This document shows positions 12,234 to 25,969 of a stretch of 64,000 nt of DNA, one piece after another (the first letter of the stretch is position 1; each line of letters begins with the position of its first letter). A program made the position numbers and the translations under genes. The notes under the pieces are model-generated. The model ran no database searches, had not been told where the DNA came from, and saw only the letters and a program-made list of their open reading frames with translations. Source of the DNA: Mariannaea sp. PMI_226 (Eukaryota; Ascomycota; Sordariomycetes; Hypocreales; Nectriaceae); NCBI GenBank assembly GCA_024336345.1, contig JANFOG010000013.1:1133253-1197252 (forward strand), in the 5' to 3' direction.

Positions 12234-12469
12234 ATTGCAGTGCATCGCAGCCTTTTACGATAGCGTCAATATATGCTCAGATTGTTCAATCAGCAAACAC
12301 ATGATTCAAAACGCAGAATGGTAGATGATTGATTTATTTATACTACTCCAAGAGGTTTGATAGAGACGTAGTGCGACAGTAGTCAGGCTATCAACAAAGA
12401 ATACCCATATTGTTCCTGATATAGATGAGGAGTTGACAACTTGACAACCCCGATGCACCTCTTCCAAGC

Positions 12470-14750
12470 TTATGCACGAGCCCATTCGAACGTATCTAAC
12501 AGTTCAAAATTGAAATCCAGAGGCACGGCGTTCAAAGACACCGGCGGCCAGATGCTCTCAATGGCTGAATTCAATACATGATTCAGAACCTGTTGTATTA
12601 CTGCCTTGCAGTTCGCACAAAGATCTGCATTGGGAGCTGGGGGATACACCCAGTCAAGGAAGGCGACGAGTAGACTGAGTTGCTGTATGATGCTCGCCCG
12701 AGTTATTTTCTCGTTCTTCGGATGTGTTCCTATGAAGGTCGGTTCTAGCAGTTCCATGCACATTATACCCCCTCCGGGTGCAGCGTAGGCAATTAGCTAA
12801 TTCTCTCGTTAGTTACCTATGTAATATTGGCTTCATCGTTGTTGATTGACTCACCAGCCACTCAAAATCATTCCGAGCTTCTACCAGGCGGTCCTTCTGC
12901 GACCAAAAGGTAAGGGTTAAAGACACCATCTCAAAGCTAGTCACAAGAAGCCTCCCCTCATCCAACACATTCTGTCTTTGCAGAAGCCTCTCACTGATAA
13001 AGATGTTCTGAAGATGGTCCAATTGAATGAGGAGTTTTGAAAGTATATGATATGCAGGAAGGTTAACATCAATAACCTCGTGAGGGTGGTACAGTAGCGA
13101 GGGAGGCAGATGTGTCATTGCTTCAATCTGTCGAGCTTGGATATCTCTAGTATTACAAGTTAATCTGAATTCACGGCTTCAGAGAGGGTCAACCTTACAA
13201 CAGTATTTTTGTCGAAGTATTCGGCTTTTTGTCCAGGGCAATTTCCACCAGTTCTGCCCGAACAAAAGCGCAGATAGCGCGCGCACGAATGAAGCTCACT
13301 GCATAAATGCCATTGATGGTATTCCAGCCACTGGCATCCAAATGATTGAATGCACGAAGAGCCGTTGCTTCACCGCTGAGAAAATCGTTGTCGTCAATGT
13401 CCAGTGGCAGAGGAGTAGACAAGAATTTATAATGTATGAGAGGCGGGCGGCCGGTGAACATGACGAAAGTCTGGTCGATGGAAAGTATTACTGCTGCAAG
13501 TCGTTTTCGATTCTCAAGACAAAAGTTTGGTGGAGATAGGACATCTTGTGAGTCTGCATGTATGCCCAAGAACATCAGGAGCGCCACAGTATCAGCATGA
13601 GGTCTCCACGCTGCCAGGCCTGGCATGGGTTAGCCACAGTGAATTCTTGTCAGTTGTTAATATTAGGGTTCGGCTTCATACTCGCATATCCCATTATCCC
13701 TGATTCCATCATTGTTTTTCGAGAGAGAAGAAATAATAACAAGCTACTGCCCGTTGAGAAGCTTCTTGATAGTTCGATACAGTAGCCCAAGCATGTACGC
13801 GACATATCCAGTGATATTTCTTCATATGACTCATCTTCGCACCGTTGGAGGACTCCGTTCTTCCTAAAGATAAATAACAGCCCTATTGATTCCCATCTTA
13901 AATTATTGGAGCTGAACTCGGCAATCCAGCTATTCGCGTCGGGGTTCTTCTCAGAAAGGGGCTTGAGTGTGTTTTCGCTTAGCTTTTGGGCGACCTTTTG
14001 TAGCTGCGTGTCCGTTCGGGAGAAGCCAAGATGAGAGCCGAATTCAGCCTCTAACGATTTGATGATCCTGTGAGCGGCAACTCTAACCCATCCACCGCTG
14101 TGATATGGTGTAGACAAGAGTTTGATGGTGCAGTCTGATGGACATGGTAGGCTGCGCAGTACGGTAAGCCACAGATCTCTCATGGAAGACGTGAGAAGGT
14201 CGGAAGTAGCAAGATCGGCTACAGCCCCTGATTCATTGTCAATCTGTGCTGGTGTATTTCGAAAGGTGGATAGTCGATTCCTAGCTTCATCGTAGACCGT
14301 AGAGTGGCTGAGCGAGCCCAGATATCCGGCTCCGGGATCCTTTGCAGCGGAAATACGTTGATTACTCGGAACGGCGGAAGCGCAGCGCTGGCTGGACACG
14401 TTCGTGTTAGTAGGCGGTGACGACGTTATCTGCAAGCCCTGATCCGAGCCACTCGTAGTGGCAGCCTTCGGTGAGGCTTGCTGGACATGAATAGCTATTC
14501 TCTCCAGTCTCGGCCCGCCATCGGTGTATTTGCATTCTGCATGCTGATTTCGGCTTGAACACCGCCCGCAAACCGGCAGCGTGTGATCGCAGGCGACTTT
14601 GCGGGCCCGACAAGGATCGCAGGCCTGCAATCGGCCCTTTTGGCGCTTTAGAGGAGGCGTGTTACGCTCTGATGAGGTCTCCAATGTCATTGTTACCTCT
14701 AGATTTCCCAATTCCTCAGTGCTGTTTCGATGGGGTGTTCGCATGGGCAA
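12470..14750 (-). CDS. Zn(II)2Cys6 transcription factor
   Basis: Four exons: 14750-13682, 13619-13199, 13146-12855, 12796-12470; 702 aa. The binuclear zinc cluster is at residues 44-73 (C-x2-C-x6-C-x6-C-x2-C-x8-C), preceded by a basic stretch (PPLKRQKGR). The middle region carries the fungal transcription-factor homology domain, including WRPHADTVALLMFLG and ENRKRLAAVILSIDQTF. The three introns (62, 52 and 58 bp) restore continuous family sequence. The protein should be nuclear and DNA-binding. Position beside the oxidoreductase and a matching CGG-N-CCG palindrome 6-22 bp before its first ATG suggest it controls that locus and perhaps itself. Met21 is an alternative start. The direct targets are inference. 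Confidence 0.87.
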
Positions 14751-14755
14751 GCCTG

Positions 14756-14772
14756 CTGCTCGGGCCGAGCAG
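14756..14772. promoter_or_regulatory. 17-bp palindrome containing CGGGCCG
   Basis: CTGCTCGGGCCGAGCAG is a perfect palindrome immediately upstream of the Zn2Cys6 gene start. Its core TCGGGCCGA matches both sites in the divergent promoter at 10.2 kb. This suggests autoregulation or a site serving the divergent SSADH relic at 15059. Confidence 0.5.
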
Positions 14773-15058
14773 TCCGAGCAGACTTACTATAAGTGGAAAG
14801 CTTACGCCAAAACTAACCTCAGCCAGTTGTCCCGTATTTTATTCAAATTTCTTCGTAATCTGTTGAGTAATGTATTTGATATTATTGAAATATCGACCTT
14901 CTAGTTTTATAAAAGCAGAGGCATTGCCGTCAAGGTCTGATGTTACGCAGAATAACAGACTGGATAATTATGGCCTTATAAGAGTTAATTGATGCGTTAT
15001 GTTTTTATCTCTGCAGCTGATAATCGCTATTCAAAGAACAACACTTCTCGCATTCGAT

Positions 15059-16408
15059 ATGAAAATGACTCCCTCAACTCCAAAGCTCAACGATCCATCT
15101 CTCCCCATACACAAGTGTCATGTCGATCGCCAGTTCATTTCCGCTTCTTCCAATGAAACTTTTGATGTAGTTAACCCAAGCACTGGTAACAAAATATCCT
15201 CATGTGCCGAGGTCTCGCAGCACGATACTGAGAAGGCTGCGCCAGCTGCTGCCTACGCCGCCTTTGTTGAATAGAAGAAGAGATCTTTCTGGGTAAAGGG
15301 CGCTTTAATTCGGATATGGTACGACCAAATTTCTAAAAATGTAAAAGATATCGCACCTCTCATTTCTTGGGGTTGGTTCTAGCCCGTTGATCGGGATGCT
15401 TGCACTCTAGTGCTAATACTGCTCCAAATACATAAAATGGAAGGCCTTGTAGGCGATTGCGGTATCATAGTTCCACCCAACTTCCCTGCCGCTATGATCA
15501 CCCGTAAGATCGGACCAGCTATAGACACAGGATGTACCGTCATCGCGAAATCCCCGGGGGAGACGACATTAACCGCAAACGCTCTGGCAGAGCTATCATG
15601 CCGTACCGGAATTCCTAAAGCAGTGGTGAACATCATGAGCATGCTTAAGAACACTACTGAACTAGGAAAGTTCCTCACCGCCGATTCACGAATCAAGAAG
15701 GTCTCATTCATCTGTTCCACCAGAGTTGGGAAGTTGTTGATGAATCATGCATCGACAGCGCTAGAAAAAAAAAAGTCTCATGAGAACTTGGCGGCAACGC
15801 GCCAGTTATCGTCTTCGAAGATACCCTTGACCTTGACGCAGCAGTAAAAGGTGCCATTGTTAGCAAATTTCCTAGGAACGGCCAGACGTGTGTATGCGCA
15901 AACTGGATCTATGTTCAAAAGAAGATAGATGACGAGGTTGCCAACATACTGGCCAAGAGGATGGTCATTTCAGGTTGACAGGGGGATTCAGGAGGGCGTG
16001 ATGCATGGTCCTTTGATCCACCATGCGCAAGTTGAGGATGCCATACAAAAGGGCGGACGTCTTGTTGTGGGCGGCCAAAGGTTGCCTGACTTGGGACCAA
16101 CATTCTGTACACCTACCTTGATAAACAACGCAATCTACGATATGAAGCTCACCCATGGGTAGACATTCGGCCCCGGAGCAGCTTTATTCCCCTTCGATAC
16201 TAAAGTAGGGGTGTTTACTCTCGCAAACGATATTGATATGGGTTTTGCAGGCTACTTCTTCAGTCGCGATGTATCCCGCATCTGCAGAGTTGCCGAAGTC
16301 TTGGAGGCTGGCATGATGGGCGTCAACACCGGGGTGATCTCGGACACGACATCCTCTTTTGATGTTCACAAGCAGTCTGGATTCGGAAAAGAAGAAAACA
16401 AACTGTGA
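15059..16408 (+). pseudogene. Succinate-semialdehyde dehydrogenase (ALDH) relic
   Basis: Clear similarity to fungal NAD(P)-dependent succinate-semialdehyde dehydrogenases runs through three frames. Recognisable blocks are FDVVNPSTGNKISSCAEVSQ, CGIIVPPNFPAAMITRKIGP, the CTVIAKSPGE cofactor region, KKVSFICSTRVGKLLM, the catalytic-cysteine block GQTCVCAN (about 15880-15903), DMGFAGYFFSRDVSR and GVNTGVISD near the end. It is broken by an in-frame TAG at 15272-15274 where a Trp codon is expected, a frameshift in the LELGGN-like block near 15790, a TGA near 15977, a TAG near 16159 and a small internal deletion. In GABA catabolism this enzyme turns succinate semialdehyde into succinate. The gene is dead, but it sits between two regulator genes and close to an amine oxidase and permease. 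Confidence 0.87.
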
Positions 16409-16966
16409 AGGCGGTAACAATCGGTGGGATACAAAACGAGTTGGAGTCTTGAGCGGGCGATACGCAGGTTGCGAGGCATTATGGTTTGTCTTGCAATTTG
16501 AGGGTGAGCAAATGGATCTGTGCTGTACAGCCATCAACGTGAATATCAAATTGAACCTGAACCTATTAGCCCATGAGTATTCAAAACTACGTTCGATTTC
16601 CTTGGTACTAACTCTAGGTCTTTAAGCTCTTCTTTAATAGATGCAAATGTCGCAAATTGTCGAGTACCCACAATGTTGTCTGTTTCCAAACGTCCTATGA
16701 TGAGATATCTGGCAAATATAGACAAGTGGAGTTTGGTATGGAAACAAAAGAATGTCCCAAGCTGATGCAAATGGTAAATGTTGCCAAAGCATTGATCAAG
16801 CGGTTATCAACTAAGATTGGGCCTGTGCTGGTGTTTCCGCTGGCCTGTCTAGCGCTGGAAGCTCTGCCGGCAACCAACTAGAATTCCAGAATATCTAGTA
16901 CCAGTATTAGACGCCCATTCTAATAATTTCAGCATCTATGCTGCATTTCGAGCGGGTGTGAAATGA
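16409..16966. other. Intergenic between SSADH relic and second regulator
   Basis: No gene recognised. Short frames on both strands show no family sequence and no splice structure. Confidence 0.45.
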
Positions 16967-18965
16967 TCATCCGACAAACACTAAGCAATTGTTAGATTCA
17001 GTAGGCAAAACAATGAACACAACAACCTTCTGAATGGACATACCTTGCCACTTTTGGTCCTCCATAACGTTGAGCCAATGCAATTTGCCCCTGATCGTAT
17101 ATTCATCTCCCGGCCCTGAGTTAGGCTGCTCCGTCAGTGACGAGCGACTTTCAGTCACATACATGTCACGCCGTGCCCAAGTAGCCTGCACAATCTCCCA
17201 GCAAGTATCTACGTTTCTCACTCGGAGTCTCGATATCATTGCCTCCCATCGCTGCTTTGCCCACTCACGGTCTTCCTCGTCCTTCAGTTCGCAACTAGCT
17301 GCTAGCAGGGGAAATATATGAAGATTGGTCATGCGACTTATCGAAGGGATGCTAGCCAGTTTCAAGAGAACTTTTCTGGCGAGCTCCTCTGATGCGAGAG
17401 AATGGATTTCAGGAACAGCTTGATGAAGATGTAACAAGGCCGCATATCGTAACGCTTCAGCTGTCTGGATGGAATGTTGCAGGCTAAACAGGGGCTCTCC
17501 GAAGGATTCAAGCGCGTCAAGATTTGGCGCCTGCCACTGCTGTAGTTGTACGTATAACTCGCTGGCCTGGCTAACGAGAGTCAGGCTATTTCTTTGAACC
17601 TTACGAACTCTGCTAACCAAGCACATCACCCCATCAACCAAAGGGAACAGAGAAGTGGCACATCCCAATAGAGGATCGATTTCGTGAGTGGTCCCGCTCA
17701 GGATAGGGTCTAAAAATGATAAAACTTTCTCAGGCAGATGGTGGGCCTTTTCTTCTTTGCGGCGTGTGATACCGGAGATGACATGAAGGTAGACAAAGGT
17801 AGTGATCAGATACTTTAGTCTGGCAGCGTTTGGACTCGTGAGGTGAAAAAGCTCCTGTTCTGTAGGGAACCTCTCCTTGATCAGCTGTCTTGCATTATCC
17901 AGGTGTCTATTGGTTATGCTTTTGGGAAATTTCCAGCCCTCTGCAAATACCAATGCAACAGAAGCTGCCAGGGATGGCACGATACGTTTTTCTCTCTCAA
18001 TCATAAGCCATTTGTTGCTTTCTTCCATATCCTCTGTGCCTTCTGTGTACATATTAGGTATGTCGTATGAACAATGGAAGGCCGCCATGCAGGAGATGGC
18101 GTGAGAAACAGCACGAGATTCCTGAGAGAGCGGTAAAATGAGGGTTCGCCAAGGATTATCGGTTGGTCCATCCTTGATGGACAAGATTCCACAGGTCTGT
18201 TGGTCGAAGTATATCCTGAGCATTCCAGAGGCTGAATTAGATGGCCTAAGCTGTACAGGACTTGGTGTCCAAGAATCAATGGTGTTGAACTCGGCCGGCT
18301 CGAAAGCGACATCTTGCGGTATCCACGGACCCAGTGCCATTGATATCTCTAACTGGTTATGGTTGGCCTCACTAGACTTATCATCCACTTGGTGATCGAA
18401 TTGTTCGATTCCTTCCGCGGCATCGGATAAATTGAAGAGGTAAATGTCAAGAGGGAAATCGGGTTCTTGTGTCACTGGACACTCATCCACACAAGGCTCA
18501 CTCGTAGCTGAGTTTCCATCCCCCAACGTGGTCACAGACAACTCGGCAGAGGCAATACTGTCGCTGTCCGGTGACAATTTTCCAGCACATGTATTGTGGT
18601 AGCAGTCCTCGGTGCTGATTAACTGTCGCTCAAATCGAGTAGCTGAATCATCATGACTGAACCTGATTCGAGATTGCGCGTTGCTCTTCGCTATCGGATC
18701 GGGCGAGGTTTTGATCTTGTTGACAGTCCGCCACCGCAACTCGGCCTTTGGATACCCTGCACATGGGATCCTGGCTCTCTGACATCGCATGCAGCTCGGT
18801 CGAGTTTCGTCGCATTTTTGTCGTTTGCCCTTGCATGTCGCACAGCCTATGGGAGGAGGGGGTTAGCCAGATTCCATGGACCGCTTTGACAAGTCGAGCA
18901 ATGACTGCAGACATTGAAAATGCAACAACTGACTAACCGTTTCGACTCCGTAGTCTCGTCGACAT
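16967..18965 (-). CDS. Zn(II)2Cys6 factor with Fungal_trans_2-type domain
   Basis: Exon 1 is only 28 bp (18965-18938) and supplies the residues before the cluster. A 91-bp intron (18847-18937) joins it to the long exon beginning at 18846. The zinc cluster is at residues 11-38 (C-x2-C-x6-C-x6-C-x2-C-x6-C, CATCKGKRQKC...). A later block (YFDQQTCGILSIKDGPTDNP) marks the Fungal_trans_2 class. At the C-terminus a likely 63-bp intron (16981-17043, GTATGT donor, TCTAAC branch) gives a 614-aa protein ending KWQVFVG; without it the protein is 635 aa. Its neighbours upstream are the permease and amine oxidase, so it may regulate amine or amino-acid use; this is inference. Confidence 0.85.
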
Positions 18966-20989
18966 TCTTTCCGACTCGCTGTATCTGATTTCCGCTTTTC
19001 AAACGAGGCGATCGTTTGTGGTAGTTGGTTGAGGGTCAAGAAATACGAAGAAACGCGGGGATATTGCGCATGGATAATAATGCTCCAACTCAAATACTTT
19101 TTGAGCAGTATTGTACGCCTGACAGTTCATTTATGGGCGGGGATGTGGCAACCGAAACTACATTGCCCAGGTACCTATTTAAGGCAAGGAGGGTAGCTAA
19201 TGCTTTTGAGTGTGGCAAGGCTTCAGATACATAGTACCGTGTTAGTACCTAAGCTGGTTGGGACCCACAGCCGCGAAGTGAAATCTGAGAAAGCCGAGGG
19301 AACGCTTGGATCCCTCGACGGCGTGCGACTTGCTTTAATACTTTCTGCACCACCTTGATTTGCGCTGCTCTAAAGTCACGCCAAGACAGTGGTCGGTTTG
19401 TTTTGGAGAGGGCCGGTATCCGGCCTGTATTAAGTGGAACGCGCATTGTGCGATACTGTACTGTATGTACCTGGTGTAGTGAATGCGGGGTAAAGGATGT
19501 ATCAAACTACAAGTGATCGATGTGCCGCGTATTCCGTAGTTATGAGTTGATCAGGGCAGTGATCGCTCGAAATCATAAACATGCGTGAATATTTCTCAAT
19601 AGTGTTAGATAGTACTAAGATCACTTTTCTATTTCAACTCTCCTTAAATTAAATAAATCTCTATTGGTGAAATGCTGGTGTTGTCAATTTCCTGAACTGT
19701 TCCGAGGTGAGCATATGGACCACTGGATTGAGGATATCAGCCAGTTTCGCAATTTCATTCCAGGTCGTTTAACCCTTTTTCGCCTGTGTCGGATCTCACA
19801 AGATATCAAGAGCTCTGGTAGTATGGAATTTCTATTCCAAACCATGTTTTTCCACAACCTACTTGACAATAAATATATAAAATACCTTAAGTCAGCTAAC
19901 TGAGCAACTACCTTTATGTTGTGCTTTGGCGACGTGACTCTCCTATTTGGGACACGTCCGTGACTATTTAGGAAACAGGGGGAAAAACGTTTTGATTGGT
20001 CAAGTAGGAGACGTATCGGCCGATGTGGATATAAAAACCCAGCCGTCCGAATCTTTTGACAGTCATCGAGTTCATCATCCCGAATTCAAGTTATTTTTTA
20101 GGCCATGTAAGTTCAGTCCTTTCGTAATGTTTTTGATCAGATTCTTCGGGTCGTAATGTGGTTTTCAGATTTTTTATATCTATTATGTTATTTATTTACG
20201 AATTTTCCAGCCACACGCGCTTGAACAGAATTCATTTTTGGACCGCAGCAGCTGTCGTTCTTGGGCTGGTTGTGGTGTTTTCTTGTGATGACTTCAGCCT
20301 TTTGACGCCTAAATATAGTATATAAAATAGAGGACCTACATATAAGGGTTTTGAAAATTGGCCCACCTATTAGTAAATGAGGCTGCTCCTGGCCTCAGGA
20401 TGACCAATATGATACCGATTATGTACTAAGCTTATCGGCAAGAGAAGCCTGATTTGGCAATTTTTCGCAATGGCTTGCTGGATGTCTATTGTGGTAGTGA
20501 AGTGGGCAATTTGGACCAATTATTTAACATTCCGAGGGCTTGAGGGTAGATTCTTATGTATATTTGGTTAGACTAAGCGATGGTGGCTGTTCGTCTAAGA
20601 TACACACTGTGCTCCAGCCTGCTGGTGCCGTCTCTCTCATAATAAGGGTGTCCGCTCAAAGTACTGTAACCCCCCATCGGCCTCCACCCCCGCAATCATG
20701 GGGATTGGGATTGAGGGAGATCGAGGTTGGTGGATCTGCTGTTATTTCTTAATTAGGCAAAGGGAGGTTTCTGACTCCCTCAACTATGCTGGATGACTTG
20801 GGCTTCTGATCCTAGTTGAAACAAAGAACCAGCATAGGGAAGAGCCCAGTCCAAATAACTTTTCTGATAGCATTCCAACGTATAAAGCAAAGATGCTCCC
20901 TCATGAAACTTCTCTATATCTATCACCGAGGGCGTTTCCCACGTTATCATTTCGTCTTAGCACGCATTTTAAACTAGTACCTAGCCACG
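18966..20989. other. Shared upstream region of regulator and permease
   Basis: About 2 kb lie between the divergent starts of the second Zn2Cys6 gene and the permease. No supported gene. The notable element is a 15-bp CGG-type palindrome at 19411-19425. Confidence 0.5.
19411..19425. promoter_or_regulatory. Perfect palindrome GGCCGGTATCCGGCC
   Basis: Arms GGCCGG and CCGGCC flank TAT. It can be read as CGG-N3-CCG or CCG-N5-CGG, both geometries used by Zn2Cys6 dimers. It lies between a Zn2Cys6 gene and the permease gene, which are transcribed away from each other. Confidence 0.4.
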
Positions 20990-22630
20990 ATGTCGCAGGG
21001 CAATCTCGACTTTTCAAAATCTGAAATGAAGTCTGACCCCAGTAAGCCCACTGAGAGGGAATCCCAGAGTGGCAGTGTCCTTTATACTACCCGAACAACC
21101 GACATTGAAACATTGGAAAACCTTGGCTATAAATCGTCCAACCTGGAACGAAATCGATCTACGCGCACTCTCCTTTTCCAGTCTCTCGCCATTGAAGCCA
21201 TCCCGTTCGGCATAGGTGGCCCTCTTATCAGTGCTATCTATGGCGGTGGTCCGTTGGCTCTCTTCGTCGGTTGGATCGTTGTTGTGGTCTTGAGCCAGTG
21301 TGTTGCTTTATCCGTAGCAGAGCTAGCGTCACGGTACCCAACTTCGGCGGGGCCCCATTACTGGTCATTTCAAATCGCTTCCCGTGGCAAGGCTGCGTTG
21401 TCATTTGTGACAGGATGGACTTGGCTTATCGCGAACTGGACGATCACGCTCTCCGTCAACTTTGGCTTTGCCTCTCTTCTTGCCGGGACAATAACAATGC
21501 TGAAACCGGAGTGGGTAGCAACACCGTGGCAACTCTTGCTGATGCTCTATGCCATACTTTTCTTTTCAATGGTGATTTGCATATTTGCAAATCGCTGGTT
21601 GTCAATTATTGATACACTCGCTGCGGGATTCATTGGGCTGACAATTATCATCATCCTGATTGCGCTCTCGGTTAAGGCTGATGCTGGTCGGCATGATGCC
21701 GCGTATGCCCTGGGCCATTTCGACAAGAGCTTTTCTGGATGGGGAAACTTTACCTTCCTCATTGGCCTTCTGCCATCCGCGTATGTCTTCTCCGCAGTTG
21801 GCATGATATCTGCCATGGCAGAGGAATGCAAAGACCCAGCAGTAAAAGTCCCCAAGGCCATAGGGCTTACCATCCCAGTTCAGGGCGTGGCCGGTCTCTT
21901 TTTCATTCTTCCCATCTGCTTCACTATGCCCCCTCTTGAAGACTTGATTACTGCACCATATGGCCAGGCGTTGCCAGTTCTCTTTCGCTCAGTCATGGGC
22001 AATGACGCTGGCGGGCTTGGGCTTTTGATGCTTGTCTTAATCCTCACCTTGGGCTGCAGCTTGAGCATCACCGTTGCTGCGTCTCGATGTACGTGGGCGT
22101 TTTCTCGAGATGACGCGATTCCCGGTGCCCACCTTTTATGTCGCGTTGACAAAAATCTTGGGGTTCCGGTGAATGCCATCGCCCTGGTTACCGTGGTGCA
22201 GATGCTTCTTGGTCTCATCAACCTCGGAAGCTCTTCTGCATTCACGGCATTTGTGTCTGTCGGTGTGATGGCTCTGGAGATCAGCTATCTTATCCCTGTT
22301 GCCATCAGCCTGTTTCATGAGAGCAAGGAGGTCAATGCAGCTAGATTTACTTGCGGTCCTGTAATTGGAACTGCGGTAAACTGTGCTGCGGTTGCCTGGA
22401 TTATTTTCCAGGTAGTTCTTTTCAGTATGCCAACAGCTCTTCCCGTCACGGCGGTTACTATGAATTACTCCAGCGTTGTATTCGTTGCCTTCGCAGTACT
22501 ATCTGCTGTGTGGTACACTATCCACGCTCGTAAAGGTAGGTCAAGTTTTATGGTAATCGCAAAGAAGATCTATGCTAACCTATTTACAGTCTACAGCGGG
22601 CCACCAGCTAGTGATGGAGTCTCATCATAG
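20990..22630 (+). CDS. APC-family GABA/choline/amino-acid permease
   Basis: The open frame is 546 aa, with about 12 hydrophobic segments and the fungal APC blocks SLAIEAIPFGIGGPLISAIY, SVAELASRYPTSAGPHYW and FSRDDAIPGA. These place it with the GABA (Uga4-like) and choline (Hnm1-like) permeases of the plasma membrane. A 54-bp stretch (22536-22589) has a GTAGGT donor, a GCTAAC branch site and a TTTACAG acceptor. Removing it joins HARK to VYSGPPASDGVSS and yields 528 aa. Because 54 is a multiple of three and holds no stop, both forms are readable; the spliced form is more likely. It converges on the amine oxidase gene at 23197, suggesting uptake of an amine or amino acid used by that enzyme. Confidence 0.87.
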   Translation: MSQGNLDFSKSEMKSDPSKPTERESQSGSVLYTTRTTDIETLENLGYKSSNLERNRSTRTLLFQSLAIEAIPFGIGGPLISAIYGGGPLALFVGWIVVVVLSQCVALSVAELASRYPTSAGPHYWSFQIASRGKAALSFVTGWTWLIANWTITLSVNFGFASLLAGTITMLKPEWVATPWQLLLMLYAILFFSMVICIFANRWLSIIDTLAAGFIGLTIIIILIALSVKADAGRHDAAYALGHFDKSFSGWGNFTFLIGLLPSAYVFSAVGMISAMAEECKDPAVKVPKAIGLTIPVQGVAGLFFILPICFTMPPLEDLITAPYGQALPVLFRSVMGNDAGGLGLLMLVLILTLGCSLSITVAASRCTWAFSRDDAIPGAHLLCRVDKNLGVPVNAIALVTVVQMLLGLINLGSSSAFTAFVSVGVMALEISYLIPVAISLFHESKEVNAARFTCGPVIGTAVNCAAVAWIIFQVVLFSMPTALPVTAVTMNYSSVVFVAFAVLSAVWYTIHARKGRSSFMVIAKKIYANLFTVYSGPPASDGVSS

Positions 22631-23196
22631 TTGCGGAGTTGTTTGGTACATATTCAGCTACCTTTCGAGATGGACTGGCTATTTCTACTTTCATATTGTA
22701 TCGTCTTATATGGTCTGGGAATGTATGAAGTACTTATTCGTAATTTCCATGTTCTGAAAGCTGCAACATTGTCTGTTCGATTATAATTGACCCTGGTATG
22801 CCGACTCGATGTTGGAGCTACGAACCAGTTTTCCAAGGTGTCGTGTGCGAATATTGATGGAATATGCAAAAATTATTTGTTCAAAAGCTATTGAAGATTG
22901 TGAGTGTCCCTACCCCATAAAAGTTTAAACTCCCTGTGTAATATTTACATAGACAGGCAACACATAAATGGAACTATTGCTATTGGCTCGTGCAAAGTCT
23001 CCCTCTGGTATGCAACAGAACCCATGAGATGCCAAAACAACAGCACTTTGACAGGTTAAGCTGGTTTATGAGAGCACTGGCGATTCCACGCCATGGATAG
23101 CTGAGTTCTTCAATGATCAAGGATGTCAAATTATGCACAAGAATGCTTTCTCAAACTAAGCGTAGTCCTGCCTATCTATGTATCAGGAGTGACCGT
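22631..23196. other. Convergent intergenic region
   Basis: Contains the 3' ends of the permease and amine oxidase genes. No gene or clear repeat seen. Confidence 0.5.
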
Positions 23197-25479
<2,283 letters not shown>

Positions 25480-25480
<1 letters not shown>

Positions 25481-25960
25481 CACTTCCTTGTGCCCGCTTG
25501 ATGGAAACCCAAAACTCTCGCTATAATGGAGTTACGGCTCGCCGTATTGTCAAATGCCTTAAGAGCAGCTACTTAAGAATGCCTCTCCAGGCTCCATATT
25601 TGCACAAGATAATGCTTCTACACATTCAGCTTAAATAGTATACGATGGCTACAAAAATGGGCAGAAGAGAATGAGGTTATTCAAGCGGAGTGGACTATAT
25701 TTACTAGGTCTTAATCCGGTCGAAAATGTATGAAAATTGCTAATGGAAGGGATCTGTAAGAGATATTCCATATTCCCATCAATGAAGAAATACCAGGTAT
25801 CAATAGGCTTACTCTGAAAGGCTACTTCGAAAATATGGGAAGGCTAAGCGGGTTCCAAACCCTTATCAAGTCAACGGACAACAGACTGGAAGCTCTAGAA
25901 GCCGCAAATGGCTGGTACATAAAAATACTAAGCTAAGCCAATGTTCTACAATGGCTACTT
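25480..25960 (+). mobile_element. Tc1/mariner-type transposase relic
   Basis: Degenerate frames retain the DDE-family landmarks IFAQDNASTHSA (25604-25639) and LGLNPVENV (about 25708-25734), which correspond to the second and third acidic motifs of Tc1-like transposases. An upstream block reads like the linker (YNGVTARRIVKCLK, about 25530). Several stops and frameshifts make it inactive. Ends and terminal inverted repeats were not resolved. Confidence 0.7.
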
Positions 25961-25969
25961 CAACAAAAA

